Assembly (NCBI GenBank): GCA_903888515.1
Contig: CAISTY010000028.1
Span: forward strand, 1-50,899
DNA length: 50,899 nucleotides
Direction: 5' to 3'
DNA from: Akkermansiaceae bacterium
GTDB lineage: Bacteria; Verrucomicrobiota; Verrucomicrobiia; Verrucomicrobiales; Akkermansiaceae
The notes beneath the pieces were generated by a model. The model searched no databases, was not told where the DNA came from, and saw only the letters and a program-made list of their open reading frames with translations. The position numbers were made by a program, and so were the translations under genes. Positions 25,801-36,000 of the stretch are shown piece after piece. The first letter of the stretch is position 1, and each line of letters begins with the position of its first letter.

Positions 25801-28800
25801 ATCCGCCGCCCGCTGATTCTTCCAGAACCGGCAACGACACTGACCATTGAACTCACCTACGAGCCTGCCGAGCGCACCTTCACGATCCAGAGTCGCTTTG
25901 AACAAACCGCCACGTGGTCGGTGCATGTCGTCGGCTCGATGCGTGGCGAAAGAACCGAATCCTCCTTCGGGGATTCCGTCCTCGGTGCGCCCGATACCGA
26001 TTTGCATGCGGAAGGTGTCGGCGCTTTCTATGGCCACATGAGCGATCTCGGGCTGCGCTACGGCGACGAGTTCCGACCCATTCGTGAGCTGGCCGCAGGA
26101 GCCGGTAAATCCGCGGGTCGGGTTTGCTTGTCGGAAACCGCCGCCGCCCGCGCTGCGGAATACGCACTGCACCCGGTACTGTTAGACGGTGCGCTGCAGG
26201 TGTTTTCGGCGGGTGCCAAGACGGTGGAGGACCGGAAAGCGAAGATGAAATTGCCGGTGCGCTTCGCGAGGATTTTGTTCCTGCGCACGCCGGGTGCCAC
26301 CACGCAGGTCCGCGCCAAGGTGCTGCATTTCAATGAGGAATTGATCGAAGGCCGGATCGGCATCTACGACGAAGCCGGCCAGCCCTGCGTGCTGGTGGAC
26401 GGATTCCGCGCCATCAGCATGAGCGCCGCCCGCCGCTCTGGCACGCCTGGTGGCGGCCGGGATGTGGTTTACCATGTCGCTTGGGAACGCACGGCACCAA
26501 CCGTCACTCCGAGCGCGCGGATTCCGGTGCCTTTGGCCCAACTCCGGGACGTCGCCACCACCGCCTTGGACGAAATCATCGGCCTGCGCGGCCGTGCCGA
26601 ACTGGAAAGCGTGATGGCCGCCGAAGAAAACCTGGCTGCCGCGCAAATCGCCAATGGCCTGCGGCAAGACATGGGTGTCAGCGCCGCTTTTTCCGCAGAT
26701 TCGCTGGGCGTGGCTCCCATGATGCGCACCGTCTTCGGGCGCCTGATGGACAAGCTCGCCAATCGCGGACTGCTCACCGCCAAGGATGGCACCTACACCC
26801 CCACGGCGGAATTCAGCGCGGCGGCGGATTCCGCGCCGGACCTTCTCCGCACATTCCTTGCCGGGCATCCCGGACATTTGCCGGAAGCCATGCTCTCTGC
26901 GACTTCGTGCGGCGAACTCGGGGCCATTCTGCGCGGGGAAAAAGACGCCGTCCAAGTTCTCTTCGGTGGGGCCAATGCCGAGTTGCTCGATCACTTCTAC
27001 GGCGACGGCCTGTTCTCCAGCCACTGGATGGTCTGCATCGCCAGCGCGGTGCAGGAGGCCGCCCGCCATCTGCCCGAAGGCCGTGGCTTGCGCATCCTCG
27101 AAATCGGCGCGGGCACCGCCGGACTCGCGGCACAATTGCTGCCACTGCTCGACCGTGGGCTCCACACCTACACCTTCACCGACATTTCCGCTGGCTTCTT
27201 CTCGGCGGCCAACCAGAAACTCGCGGCTTTCCCCGAGGTGGAATACAAGGTGCTGGATCTTGAAAAACCTGCCGCCGATCAGAATTTCGAGCCGGATACC
27301 TATGATTTCATTGTCGGTACCAACGTGCTGCACGCCGTGGCCGATGTCCGGGTGACGTTGAAAATGCTCCACGAGCTTCTCGTCCCGGGCGGCACCTTGA
27401 TGTTCATGGACGTGGCGACGCCGCAACTGTGGGTCGAGTCGGTTTTCGGCTTGATGCAGGGTTGGTGGCATCTCACGGATCGCGATTTGCGACCCGACCA
27501 ACCGCTGCTGCAACGCGCCCAGTGGGAATCCGCACTCAAGGTTGTCGGCTTCGCCGAAACCACCTCGATGCCCGGTCTCAATGGACCAGATGGCGAAGGA
27601 CAAATCGCCATCCTCGGCCGGAAAGGCGGCCAGACCGTCGCCGCCCCGTCTGCGCCGGTGGTGCCGCTCGAAGCCTCGTGGGTCATCTTCGCCGACGAGG
27701 CGGGACTCGGCAGTGAGGTTGCCGCGCAAGTCACCGCCTCCGGAGCACGCTGCCGCGTCGTGCGCCGGGGAGAAAAATTTGCCTGCACGGGTGCGGACAG
27801 CTTCACCGTCCGCGCCCAGGAACCAACAGACTGGCAGCAGCTATTCACCGCCCTGCTCGATGAGGCGCCGCCGGATCGCTTGGTCTATCTCTGGACGCTC
27901 GATGCAACCACCGGCACCGGCGACCACGACGCGCTGATGGGCATCGACGCCCTGCTCCACCTGACCCACGCCATGGAACAATTCATGGCCACGGCCAAAC
28001 CGCGCATCGATCTGGTCACCCGCGGTGCCCAGCCTGTCGGCTTGCACATGGGGGCCACCGCCGTGGCACAAGCACCGGCGATCGGCATTTTCCGCGTCAT
28101 CCTCAACGAGCATCCGGCGTTCGCCTGCCGTGGCATCGACTTGCCGATGGATGGATCGCCCACCGATCCCGGGCTGTTGTGGAACGAACTGGTCCACGAC
28201 GACACCGAGCGCGAAGTCGCCCTGCGTGGCGAGGCCCGCTATGTCCAGCGCATCAACCGGGGCATGCCACATCACGAGCAACTGCTAGCAGCCACGGTGC
28301 CGCTGCGCCTCGAATCCCATGAGCGCGGCCTGCTCGACAGTCTGCGTTTCACCCCGTTCACGCTGCCGGAATGTGGGTCGGGTGAAGTGCTCATCCAAGT
28401 CAAGGCCGCAGGCATGAACTTCCGCGACGTGCTCAAGGCGCTCGCTCTCTACCCTGCGGAAACCGCGGATGCGCGGATCTTCGGCGATGAAGTGGCGGGC
28501 GTTGTCACCGCCATCGGCGCGGGGGTCACTCACCTCGCCGTCGGCGACAAGGCCTTCGGCCTCGCGATCTACGGTCTGGCAACTCACTCGTTGGCCCGCG
28601 CCGCCGACCTGCGGAAAATGCCGGACCATCTTTCCTACGAGGAAGCGGCCACTCTGCCGGTGGTTTTCATGACCGCTTGGTACGCGCTCCATCACGTCGC
28701 CCGCATCAAAGCGGGAGAATCCATTCTCGTCCACGCCGGGGCTGGTGGCGTCGGCATGGCGGCGATCCAGGTCGCCCATCATCTGGGTGCCCAGGTCATC

Positions 28801-30555
28801 GCCTCGGCCGGCAGCCCGACCAAACGCGCGCTGCTCAAAACCATGGGCGTGCAACATGTCATCGACTCCCGCCGCGGCGATTTCGCGGAGTCCGTCATGG
28901 AACTGACCCACGGCCGGGGCGTGGATGTGGTGCTCAACGCGCTGGCCGCCGAAGCCATCCCGATGGGACTTTCCTGCCTCGCCGAGTCCGGGCGATTCCT
29001 GGAAATCGGCAAACGCGACATTTACATGAACTCCCGCATCCCGCTCTGGGGACTGCGCCGGAATTCCTCGTTCCACGTCATCGCCATGGACGCGATCTTC
29101 GCGGGCGACGAAGACCAAACCCGCGATCTGTTAGCCGCCATCGCCGAGCTGGTTGAGCATGGCGCGCTCACGCCGCTGCCCTTCCGTTCCTTCCCCGCCA
29201 GCCGGATCGATGCGGCATTCCGCCTCATGGCTGGCGGCAAGCACACCGGAAAAGTGGTCGTCGCTTTCGCCGAGGCCTTCATGCTGAGAAAAGGTGAGCC
29301 ACCTTTGCCACCCTTCGAGGTCAAACCGGATGCTGCCTACCTGATCACCGGCGGCCTCGGCGGATTCGGCCGGGTGCTCGCGGAATGGCTGGTCGCAGCC
29401 GGTGCACGTCACCTAGTCTTGACCAGCCGCAGCGGCGCCGCCACCCCGGAAACGGTCGCTTTCGTCGCCGGCCTCGTCGCCCGCGGCATCGACACCGCCG
29501 TCGTGAAAGCGGACATCGGCTCGCCCAAGGACGTGCAGGAACTCATTTCCGGACTGCGCACCTCGAAAACTCCGCTCAAGGGGATTTTCCACCTCGCGAT
29601 GGTCATCGATGATGCCCCGCTTTCCGCATTGACCGCCGAACGCTTGCGCACGGTGATGGCCCCCAAGGCTCACGGCGCATGGTTGCTGCACGAATCCACC
29701 CAAGGCATGGACCTGGACTGCTTCGTGATGTTCTCGTCGGTCTCGAGTATCTTCGGCAATCCGGCACAAGGAAACTACTCGGCGGCAAATGCCTTCCTCG
29801 ATTCGCTCGCCTATCATCGCCGGGCGCTCGGCCAACCGGCCCTCGCTATCAACTGGGGCGTGCTCGGCGGCGAAGGCTACGTCGCCCGCAACGAACGAGT
29901 CGCGGAATTCCTGGCCCGCCAGGGAACCGACGCGCTGACCCCTGCCGAAGTGACCTCATTGATGGATTCCTTCCTCGCCGCCCACACCACCCATGTCGCC
30001 GCAATCCGCGTGGACTGGGCGAAATGGCGGCAATCGTTCCGCGGCATGCAGGACAATCCTCTCGTCGAACGCATCTTCGCCGCCGGCGTCGAATCCCAGG
30101 AATCCAGCAGTGGCAGCCACGACTGGCGCACTAAAATCCAAGCCGCGGCGCCGGACGGGCGACACACGGTCATCAGCGAGGCCGTGCGCGATGTCGTCGG
30201 CGCGGTGCTGCGGGTCAAGCCGGACAGCCTGCGCGAGGATCAACCGCTCACCGACCTCGGCCTCGACTCGCTCATGGGTGTGGAAATCGAGACGATGTTG
30301 GAGACCTCCACCGGCGTCGCCCTACCCCCGACCAGCCTGATGCGGGCGCGCACCATCGGCCAGATCGCCACCTTGATCGCCGAGCAATTGGGTAGCGATG
30401 CGAACCCCACCAAGAAGACCACCGTGGCCACCGATGAAGTGGTCGATACCTCGGAGCTGGACCTCGATTCGATATCCGACGAAGACCTCGACATCTTGCT
30501 CGGCGGAGTCACCGAGGTGGCGGAAACGGATGCGGTGCTCACTGGGAAAACCTGA
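22897..30555 (+). CDS. highly reducing type I polyketide synthase (KS-AT-DH-cMT-psiKR-ER-KR-ACP)
   Basis: This 2552-residue single-module synthase elongates and processes acyl chains on its own ACP. Domains in order: KS 1-430 (Cys177 in DTACSS, His312 in EAHGTGT, His352 in KTNLGHLE); AT about 545-850 (Ser634 in GHSVGE; specificity-loop sequence HPYH at 735-738); DH about 910-1180 (His932; Thr936 where the usual Gly is; Asp1097 and Gln1101 in LLDGALQ); C-methyltransferase about 1340-1540 (EIGAGTAG at 1402-1409); structural KR half about 1580-1790; ER about 1810-2125 (HAGAGGVG at 1946-1953); KR about 2140-2400 (GGLGGFG at 2152-2158, FSSVSS at 2279-2284, Tyr2294); ACP about 2420-2495 (Ser2458 in GLDSLMG), then an acidic tail. 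All domains look active apart from the Thr936 change. No thioesterase. The order matches fungal highly reducing PKSs, so it probably acts iteratively. Confidence 0.93.
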   Translation: MPREGIAIIGIGCRFPGGVNDTESFWKLLAEGRDAVSEVPADRWNIERFYDAEPGVTGKSIAKRGGFLDDIDQFDPRFFGISPREAPYIDPQQRLLLETAWEAIEDAGQVLDFEKGTDIGVFMGVSHNDYQTIQGSSTDRKGISAHSPIGTAHSIAANRISYCFNLSGPSLSMDTACSSALTAVHLACESLRAGSCKMAMAGGVTVMITPDGFIGFSQAGMLSPDGKCKAFAAEANGFVRGEGAGVVLLKPLSQAIADGDPIHGVILGSSLNQDGHTNGISLPCPQAQAQLVRDACVDAGILPTDVGFVEAHGTGTAVGDPIEATALADALCGDRSADAPLPIGSVKTNLGHLETAAGVVGLIKGILVLKHAQIPPSLHFDKPSPHIDMAGLKLRVPTTLEAFPNHGKRRIAGVNSFGFGGANAHVILTEPPAQVTPDHEPIPADRSWPLVISARSEDALKASAARLAGWIESHELGNGASPVLPKLTYSLGARRNHHAHRLTLIGSSSAEISGELQAFAAGNPVTKARTSFTPRPEFAPRIGFVMSGQGPQWWGMGRELMRNEPVFREVMEACDQAMRPYARFSLLEELGRDEADSNLHHTEIAQPAIFAMQLALVALWKSLGVEPSAVVGHSVGEIAAAHVAGILSLEEGARIIVLRARMMHECARGEGTMLAVSLSEEEALEVISRHDQTVSIAAFNGPRSLTLAGISSSLEAIRAELEPQNIFARFVKVPHPYHHAMMQPAADQLMRGLSDITPQAETLPFFSTVTGERCAGKDCVAAHWGRGIRQPVQFVKAVGAVADFGVDVWLEISSHPALSISIQECLTARGLKAQVTASARREREHESFLEAALDLHRGGVTLDFSGLTPSRELLSLPAYPWDKSRWWHECGELRDARLSPGGKGLLDARQPRATPTWTTRLDSRHMAFLKDHKVDTHIIFPAAAFVEMALEAGLQLFEGRPFALEDFEIRRPLILPEPATTLTIELTYEPAERTFTIQSRFEQTATWSVHVVGSMRGERTESSFGDSVLGAPDTDLHAEGVGAFYGHMSDLGLRYGDEFRPIRELAAGAGKSAGRVCLSETAAARAAEYALHPVLLDGALQVFSAGAKTVEDRKAKMKLPVRFARILFLRTPGATTQVRAKVLHFNEELIEGRIGIYDEAGQPCVLVDGFRAISMSAARRSGTPGGGRDVVYHVAWERTAPTVTPSARIPVPLAQLRDVATTALDEIIGLRGRAELESVMAAEENLAAAQIANGLRQDMGVSAAFSADSLGVAPMMRTVFGRLMDKLANRGLLTAKDGTYTPTAEFSAAADSAPDLLRTFLAGHPGHLPEAMLSATSCGELGAILRGEKDAVQVLFGGANAELLDHFYGDGLFSSHWMVCIASAVQEAARHLPEGRGLRILEIGAGTAGLAAQLLPLLDRGLHTYTFTDISAGFFSAANQKLAAFPEVEYKVLDLEKPAADQNFEPDTYDFIVGTNVLHAVADVRVTLKMLHELLVPGGTLMFMDVATPQLWVESVFGLMQGWWHLTDRDLRPDQPLLQRAQWESALKVVGFAETTSMPGLNGPDGEGQIAILGRKGGQTVAAPSAPVVPLEASWVIFADEAGLGSEVAAQVTASGARCRVVRRGEKFACTGADSFTVRAQEPTDWQQLFTALLDEAPPDRLVYLWTLDATTGTGDHDALMGIDALLHLTHAMEQFMATAKPRIDLVTRGAQPVGLHMGATAVAQAPAIGIFRVILNEHPAFACRGIDLPMDGSPTDPGLLWNELVHDDTEREVALRGEARYVQRINRGMPHHEQLLAATVPLRLESHERGLLDSLRFTPFTLPECGSGEVLIQVKAAGMNFRDVLKALALYPAETADARIFGDEVAGVVTAIGAGVTHLAVGDKAFGLAIYGLATHSLARAADLRKMPDHLSYEEAATLPVVFMTAWYALHHVARIKAGESILVHAGAGGVGMAAIQVAHHLGAQVIASAGSPTKRALLKTMGVQHVIDSRRGDFAESVMELTHGRGVDVVLNALAAEAIPMGLSCLAESGRFLEIGKRDIYMNSRIPLWGLRRNSSFHVIAMDAIFAGDEDQTRDLLAAIAELVEHGALTPLPFRSFPASRIDAAFRLMAGGKHTGKVVVAFAEAFMLRKGEPPLPPFEVKPDAAYLITGGLGGFGRVLAEWLVAAGARHLVLTSRSGAATPETVAFVAGLVARGIDTAVVKADIGSPKDVQELISGLRTSKTPLKGIFHLAMVIDDAPLSALTAERLRTVMAPKAHGAWLLHESTQGMDLDCFVMFSSVSSIFGNPAQGNYSAANAFLDSLAYHRRALGQPALAINWGVLGGEGYVARNERVAEFLARQGTDALTPAEVTSLMDSFLAAHTTHVAAIRVDWAKWRQSFRGMQDNPLVERIFAAGVESQESSSGSHDWRTKIQAAAPDGRHTVISEAVRDVVGAVLRVKPDSLREDQPLTDLGLDSLMGVEIETMLETSTGVALPPTSLMRARTIGQIATLIAEQLGSDANPTKKTTVATDEVVDTSELDLDSISDEDLDILLGGVTEVAETDAVLTGKT

Positions 30556-30563
30556 TCCCCTCG

Positions 30564-31922
30564 ATGGCTCAGGATCCGCGAGCGCAGTTCAAGCAGTGGC
30601 TGGAAACCGGGGAAGCCCGCCTCCAGCCAATCTCCCTGCCCCAGCGCGAATTGTGGGAAAACTCACCCGTGCCGGTGGCGGACCCCGCCAACCACATCTG
30701 CGGAGTAATCGAAATCAAAGGGCCGATCACCCCGCAGCAATGTGAAGCAGCACTCGAACGGGTGAGCGAACGACAGGAGGCGCTGCGCATTTCCTTCCTA
30801 CCCGGCAAGGAGCGCCCCTTGCAGATGATCCGTGCCTCGGGAACCACGCTGCTCGGCGTGCGCGAAATGGCGGCGAATAGCTTGTTGGATGACGTGATGC
30901 TCGAAACCTACCGCCAGCCATTCGACCTGCTCCATGGCCCGCTCTACCGCGTGGACATGATACGCCGCGGCCACCATGATCATGTGCTGGCGTTTGCCTT
31001 CCACCACGCCATCGCCGACGGCTGGTCGCTGGGCGTCTTCGTGCAGGATCTCTGCACAGCCTATGTCATGGGCCTGAGCGGATTGAGCAAGGCCGTAGCC
31101 GTGGGTGTCATGGGCCTGAAAAACACCTTGCCGCCCGTGACCCAATCCTACTTCGAGTGGGCCGCCGCCGAACGCGCGATCTGGCATCCCGCGGAATTGG
31201 CAAAACGTGCCGATTTCTGGAAATCCCGGCTCGCGGGATCCCGCGGAATCTGGGGTGGCATCCCCGCACCGGATCCTCTCCAGCGCTGGGTCACCGCGAT
31301 CCCTGCGGATCTGGCGCGGGGCGTCAAGGCCTTGGCAGTAAGTCACCGCACCACTCTGTTCAGCACACTGCTGGCGGCGTTTCAGCTCACCCTTTCAAAA
31401 TGGACCGGCAAGGATGACATCTTGGTCGGCACGCCGGTGGCAAATCGCAACAAGGAAGCCGTCCGTGAAACGATGGGCTACTTCGCCGGCGTGGTCCCCC
31501 TGCGCGGCCAGTTGGATCCCCTGCAATCATTCTCCAATCACCTGCACGCGGTGTCCGAAGCGACACTCGATGCCTTCGCCAATGCCATGCCCTTCGCCGA
31601 ACTGGCCGCCGCCATGGGGGGGGGCCGCCCGGCGGGCGAACACTCGATTTTCGATGTGCGCTTCGCCCTGCAAAACCACCCGGTGCCCGACGTCGTGCTG
31701 CCGCGCATCTCCACCAAACTGCGGATGCGCTCCACCGGCACCGCCCGCTTCGACCTGGCCTGCGAACTCACCGAAGTCGGGAGCGAGTTGGAGGTTGCGT
31801 GGTTATTCAAACCGCAGAGATTCGCCACGTCAAATATCGCCGAGCTGAACAACCTCTTCCTGGCTGTGTTGACCAACACCTGCAACAACCCGGAAAGCCG
31901 GATCGCGGTTCTGACTTTCTAA
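30564..31922 (+). CDS. stand-alone condensation-domain acyltransferase
   Basis: The 452-residue protein is a complete condensation (C)-domain fold with no adenylation or carrier domain: an N-terminal LQPISLPQRELWENSP, the catalytic HHAIADG (147-153), a central SKWTGKDDILVGTPVANRN and the FAGVVPLR segment of the C-terminal lobe. In such domains the second His deprotonates the attacking nucleophile to form an amide or ester from a carrier-bound acyl chain. It begins 8 bases after the PKS stop, so its acyl donor is most probably the PKS ACP, and it would take the place of the missing thioesterase. Acceptor unknown (amino acid, alcohol, sugar or glycerol). Confidence 0.88.
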   Translation: MAQDPRAQFKQWLETGEARLQPISLPQRELWENSPVPVADPANHICGVIEIKGPITPQQCEAALERVSERQEALRISFLPGKERPLQMIRASGTTLLGVREMAANSLLDDVMLETYRQPFDLLHGPLYRVDMIRRGHHDHVLAFAFHHAIADGWSLGVFVQDLCTAYVMGLSGLSKAVAVGVMGLKNTLPPVTQSYFEWAAAERAIWHPAELAKRADFWKSRLAGSRGIWGGIPAPDPLQRWVTAIPADLARGVKALAVSHRTTLFSTLLAAFQLTLSKWTGKDDILVGTPVANRNKEAVRETMGYFAGVVPLRGQLDPLQSFSNHLHAVSEATLDAFANAMPFAELAAAMGGGRPAGEHSIFDVRFALQNHPVPDVVLPRISTKLRMRSTGTARFDLACELTEVGSELEVAWLFKPQRFATSNIAELNNLFLAVLTNTCNNPESRIAVLTF

Positions 31923-31989
31923 CATGCAAGGCCGCACCGGCGAATCACAGGTGACTTGGTGGTTGCTATCCGCTGGGACAACCCCCAGC

Positions 31990-33018
31990 ATGTCCCCCAT
32001 GAAATCCCTTCCCGGTGTCATCTTCGCAGGATTGCTCGTTGCCGCCTGCCACAAGAAACACCAGACCTCCGCACCCGCGAATGCCACACCAGCCGTGGCG
32101 GTCCATCTAACACCAGCCACCCTGCAAACCCGCCAGGCCACCGAAGACGTCGTCGGCACCGTGCGCTCGAAACAACGCGCCGTGATCGAGGCCAAAGTCA
32201 GCGGACGACTGCTGCAATTCCTCGCCGTCCCGGGGCAACTCGTGAAAACCGGCGAGTTGCTCGCGGAACTGGACGTGCAGGAAATCCGTGCCAAGCGCGA
32301 ACAAGCCAAGGTCCTGTTGGATCAGGCGCAGCGTGATCTGGCCCGCCAACAACAACTCATCGCGAGCAAAGCCACCAGCCTTCAGGAACTCGAGTCCGCC
32401 GCCGCTCGCGTCAAGGTCGCCGACGCCACCCTCAACGAGGCCGAAACCATGTTGGGCTATGCCCGCGTCACCGCCCCATTCGATGGCGTCATCAGCCGCA
32501 AACTCGCGGAACTCGGCGACCTCGCCATGCCCGGCAAACCCCTCATGGAAATCGAATCCCCGGCCCATCTCCGCTTTGAAACCGACCTGCCGGAAAGCCT
32601 GCTAGACCGCATCCAGCAGGGGGCAAAGCTGACGGTCACGATGCCCTCGTTGCCCGCTCCACTCACTGCCACCGTCTCGGAAATCTCACCGGTGGCAGAT
32701 GCCGTGAGCCGCACGTTCCTGGTGAAATTGGATCTGCCCGATAGTGCCGGCCTGCGGGCCGGCCAGTTTGGTCGCGTCGCGGTGCCGGTGGCGGAAGCGC
32801 AATTGCTGTTAGTGCCGCGCCAGGCCGTGCTGCGTCGCGGCCAGATGGAGGCGGTGTTTGTTGTCAGGGATGACCGCGCCGCGCTGCGCCTGGTGAAATC
32901 CGGCAAGCAAATCGATGACCAGACCGAGATCCTCTCCGGTCTGGAACCCGGTGATTCCGTGGTGACCAGCGACCCCGCCCTGCTCACCGACGGCCAACCC
33001 GTGACGGCACAACCATGA
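31990..33018 (+). CDS. RND efflux periplasmic adaptor lipoprotein
   Basis: From the ATG at 31990 (or 31999) the protein starts with a lipoprotein signal peptide ending in LLVAAC, followed by a Thr/Ala-rich linker, a biotinyl-lipoyl half ([21 protein letters not shown]), an alpha-hairpin (about 80-150, [17 protein letters not shown]), the second lipoyl half ([20 protein letters not shown]), a beta-barrel and a C-terminal membrane-proximal domain. It links the RND permease to an outer-membrane channel, which is not encoded here. The earlier Met at 31924 would place a non-signal-like stretch in front of the lipobox. It overlaps the permease gene by 4 bases (ATGA). Confidence 0.9.
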   Translation: MSPMKSLPGVIFAGLLVAACHKKHQTSAPANATPAVAVHLTPATLQTRQATEDVVGTVRSKQRAVIEAKVSGRLLQFLAVPGQLVKTGELLAELDVQEIRAKREQAKVLLDQAQRDLARQQQLIASKATSLQELESAAARVKVADATLNEAETMLGYARVTAPFDGVISRKLAELGDLAMPGKPLMEIESPAHLRFETDLPESLLDRIQQGAKLTVTMPSLPAPLTATVSEISPVADAVSRTFLVKLDLPDSAGLRAGQFGRVAVPVAEAQLLLVPRQAVLRRGQMEAVFVVRDDRAALRLVKSGKQIDDQTEILSGLEPGDSVVTSDPALLTDGQPVTAQP

Positions 33019-36000
33019 ACGATTCATCACCGGCAACGCAGTCGTTGGGAATCGCGGGCCGTATCGCCGCTGCTTTCATCGACTCCAAGCTCACCCCGCT
33101 CGTCGTCATCGCCGCAGTGTTGTTAGGCGCGGCGGCCATCGTGATGCTGCCTCGCGAAGAGGAGCCGCAGATCAAGGTGCCGATGATCGACGTGATGGTC
33201 ACCATGCCCGGCTCCAACGCCAAGGAGGTCGAGGAGCGCGCCACCCGGCCGATGGAGAAGTTGTTATGGGAAGTGCCGGGCGTGGAATATATCTATTCGA
33301 CGTCCCGCGACAGCGAGAGCCTGCTCATCGTGCGCTTCAAGGTCGGCGAGGACCCGCAGGACAGCTTGGTCAAACTCACCGAAAAACTGCGCTCGAACTT
33401 CGACCGCATTCCGCCCGGCGTGAGTTGGCCGCTGATCAAGCCAAAAAGCATCGACGACGTGCCTATCCTCGGCCTCACCTTCCACAGCAAGCGTTACGAT
33501 CATCTCATGCTGCGGCGGCTCGCCGCCCAAGTCGAGGAATCGATCAAACAAGTGCCGTTGGTCGCCGAAACCACCCTCATCGGCGGCGCCCGCAAAGCCG
33601 TCCGCGTAATCCTCGATCCCGCTAGATTGGCATCGCGCAGCCTCAGCCCGTCCGGCATCGTGCCCATGCTGCAACAATCCAACAGGCAATCCCGCGCCGG
33701 CGGCATCACCACCGCCAACCGCGAGGTGCTGGTGGAAACCGGTGCTTTCCTGAAGTCCGCCGAGGACGTCGGCAACGTGGTCGTCGGGGTGTTCGGCGCG
33801 CGTCCGGTCTATCTGCGGGAAGTGGCGGAGATCCGTGACGGCAGCGAGGAAACCAGCCAGTATGTGTTGTTTGGTTCGCGCATCCCGGAGGGGGACGCGC
33901 GGCCCGACCGTTCGCTTTCCCAAGTGGAGGAGCCCGCCGTCACCCTCAGCATCGCCAAGCGCCCCGGCGCCAATGCCATCGCCGTGGCCGGCGAGGTGCT
34001 GCGCAAGGTGGACCTGCTCAAGGGCAAACTCATTCCCGCCGATGTCTCGGTGGCCGTCACCCGCAACTACGGCGAAACCGCGGCGGAGAAATCCAACGAG
34101 TTGCTACTCCACATGGGCATCGCCGTGTTCGGCGTGTCCCTGCTGATTTGGCTGACCCTTGGCTGGCGCGAGTCGGGCATTGTGGCGGTGGCCATTCCCG
34201 CCACGCTCGCGCTGACCTTGCTGGTGTTTTACCTCCATGGCTTCACTCTCAACCGCATCACCCTGTTCGCGCTGATCTTCAGCATCGGGATCCTCGTCGA
34301 TGACGCCATCGTCGTTGTCGAAAATATCGTCCGCCATTTCCACCTGCCTGCCAACAAAGGACGTAACTGGTCGGTCATCGCGGTGGAGGCGGTCAACGAG
34401 GTGGGCAATCCCACCATCCTGGCTACCTTCGCGGTGATTGCCGCAGTGCTGCCAATGGCATTTGTCGGCGGACTGATGGGGCCGTACATGCGGCCGATTC
34501 CCATCGGCGCGAGCGCGGCCATGTTCTGGTCGCTGCTCATCGCTTTCATCGTCACCCCATGGGCTTCTATCAGAATCCTCGGCTGGGGCAAGAAATACGG
34601 GGAGCGTCTGCGTCCCGCAGGCGGGGAGCACCGGCGTCCCGCCGACAGTGCTCGGCATCCTGCCGGGCACTCTTCCGAATCTGTCGAAACCTCTTCCGAT
34701 TCCGCCGGACTCTCTAACGGACCAGCCGTTCGCTCATCCGCCCATGAGGAGGATTTTTTCACCCGCCTCTACCGCCGCATGATGGGGCCGTTGATTCATC
34801 ATGGCGGCTGGCGCTGGACGTTTCTAGCAGGCATCACGCTACTTTTGTTAGGTTCGTTCGCCACCGTCGGACTTGGCTGGGTGAAGGTGAAAATGCTGCC
34901 CTTCGACAACAAGAGCGAGTTCCAAATCATCCTCAACATGCCGGAGGGCGCGTCGCTCGAACAAACCGCCGCCGTCGCCCGTGAAATGGCCGCCTCGATT
35001 CGCGACGAACCGGAGGTCACCAACTGGCAGATCTATGCCGGTATCGCCTCGCCCTTCAATTTCAGCGGACTGGTCCGTCATTATTTCATGCGCCGCGGCG
35101 CCAACGTCGCCGACATCCAGGTCAACCTTGTCTCCAAACACGAACGCAAGGCCCAGAGCCACGACATCGCCAAACGCGTCCGCCCGCGGCTGGCGGAAAT
35201 CGCCGCCCGCTATCAGGCGCGCGTCGCCGTCGCCGAGGTGCCGCCCGGCCCGCCGGTCCTCCAAACGCTCGTCGCCGAAATCTACGGCCCTGACGAGGCA
35301 TCGCGCCTCAAGCTGGCTGACACGGTGAAAACCATCTTCAAGCAAACCCCCGGGGTGGTCGATGTCGATTGGTATCATGAGGCGGACCAGCAAAAGGACC
35401 GCTTCGTCATCGACAAGGAAAAGGCCGCGCTCCACGGCATCAGTGCCGCCACCATCGCGCAGACCCTGCGGATCGCCGTCGATGGCGAAACCGTCGACCT
35501 GCTCCACCAACCGGCCGAAAAGGAGGACGTCAATATCCGCCTCGAAATCCCGCGCTCCGCCAAAACCACCACCGCCGAACTGTTAGCCCTGCGCGTGCGC
35601 TCGGGGGACGCCAATGCCCTGCCCGAACCCGGCGCTTCCGCCGCGCCGCTGGTCCCGTTGCGCGAGCTTGTCAGCATCGAGCGCGGTATCGTGGAGAAGA
35701 GTCTCTATCATAAAAACCTGATGCCGGTGACTTATGTCATCGGCGATGTCGCGGGTATCGTCGAAAGCCCGGTCTATGCCATCTTCAACATGAACAAGGC
35801 GTTGCGGGAACTCGACACCCGGGAGTTCGGCGGCAGCGGCGCGGAGTTGAAGATTCACAATGCGGGCATGCCATTCAGCGATGAGGAGCCATCCCTCAAA
35901 TGGGATGGCGAGTGGCACATCACCATCGAGGTGTTCCGTGACCTGGGTTCCGCCTTCGCCGCCTGCTTGATTCTGATCTATGTGCTCATGGTCGGCTGGT

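Noticed and set aside
26182..27729. 515-residue minus-strand open frame inside the PKS
   Set aside because: It is an antisense shadow of the PKS in high-GC DNA; the PKS frame shows domain-by-domain homology and the antisense product matches nothing.
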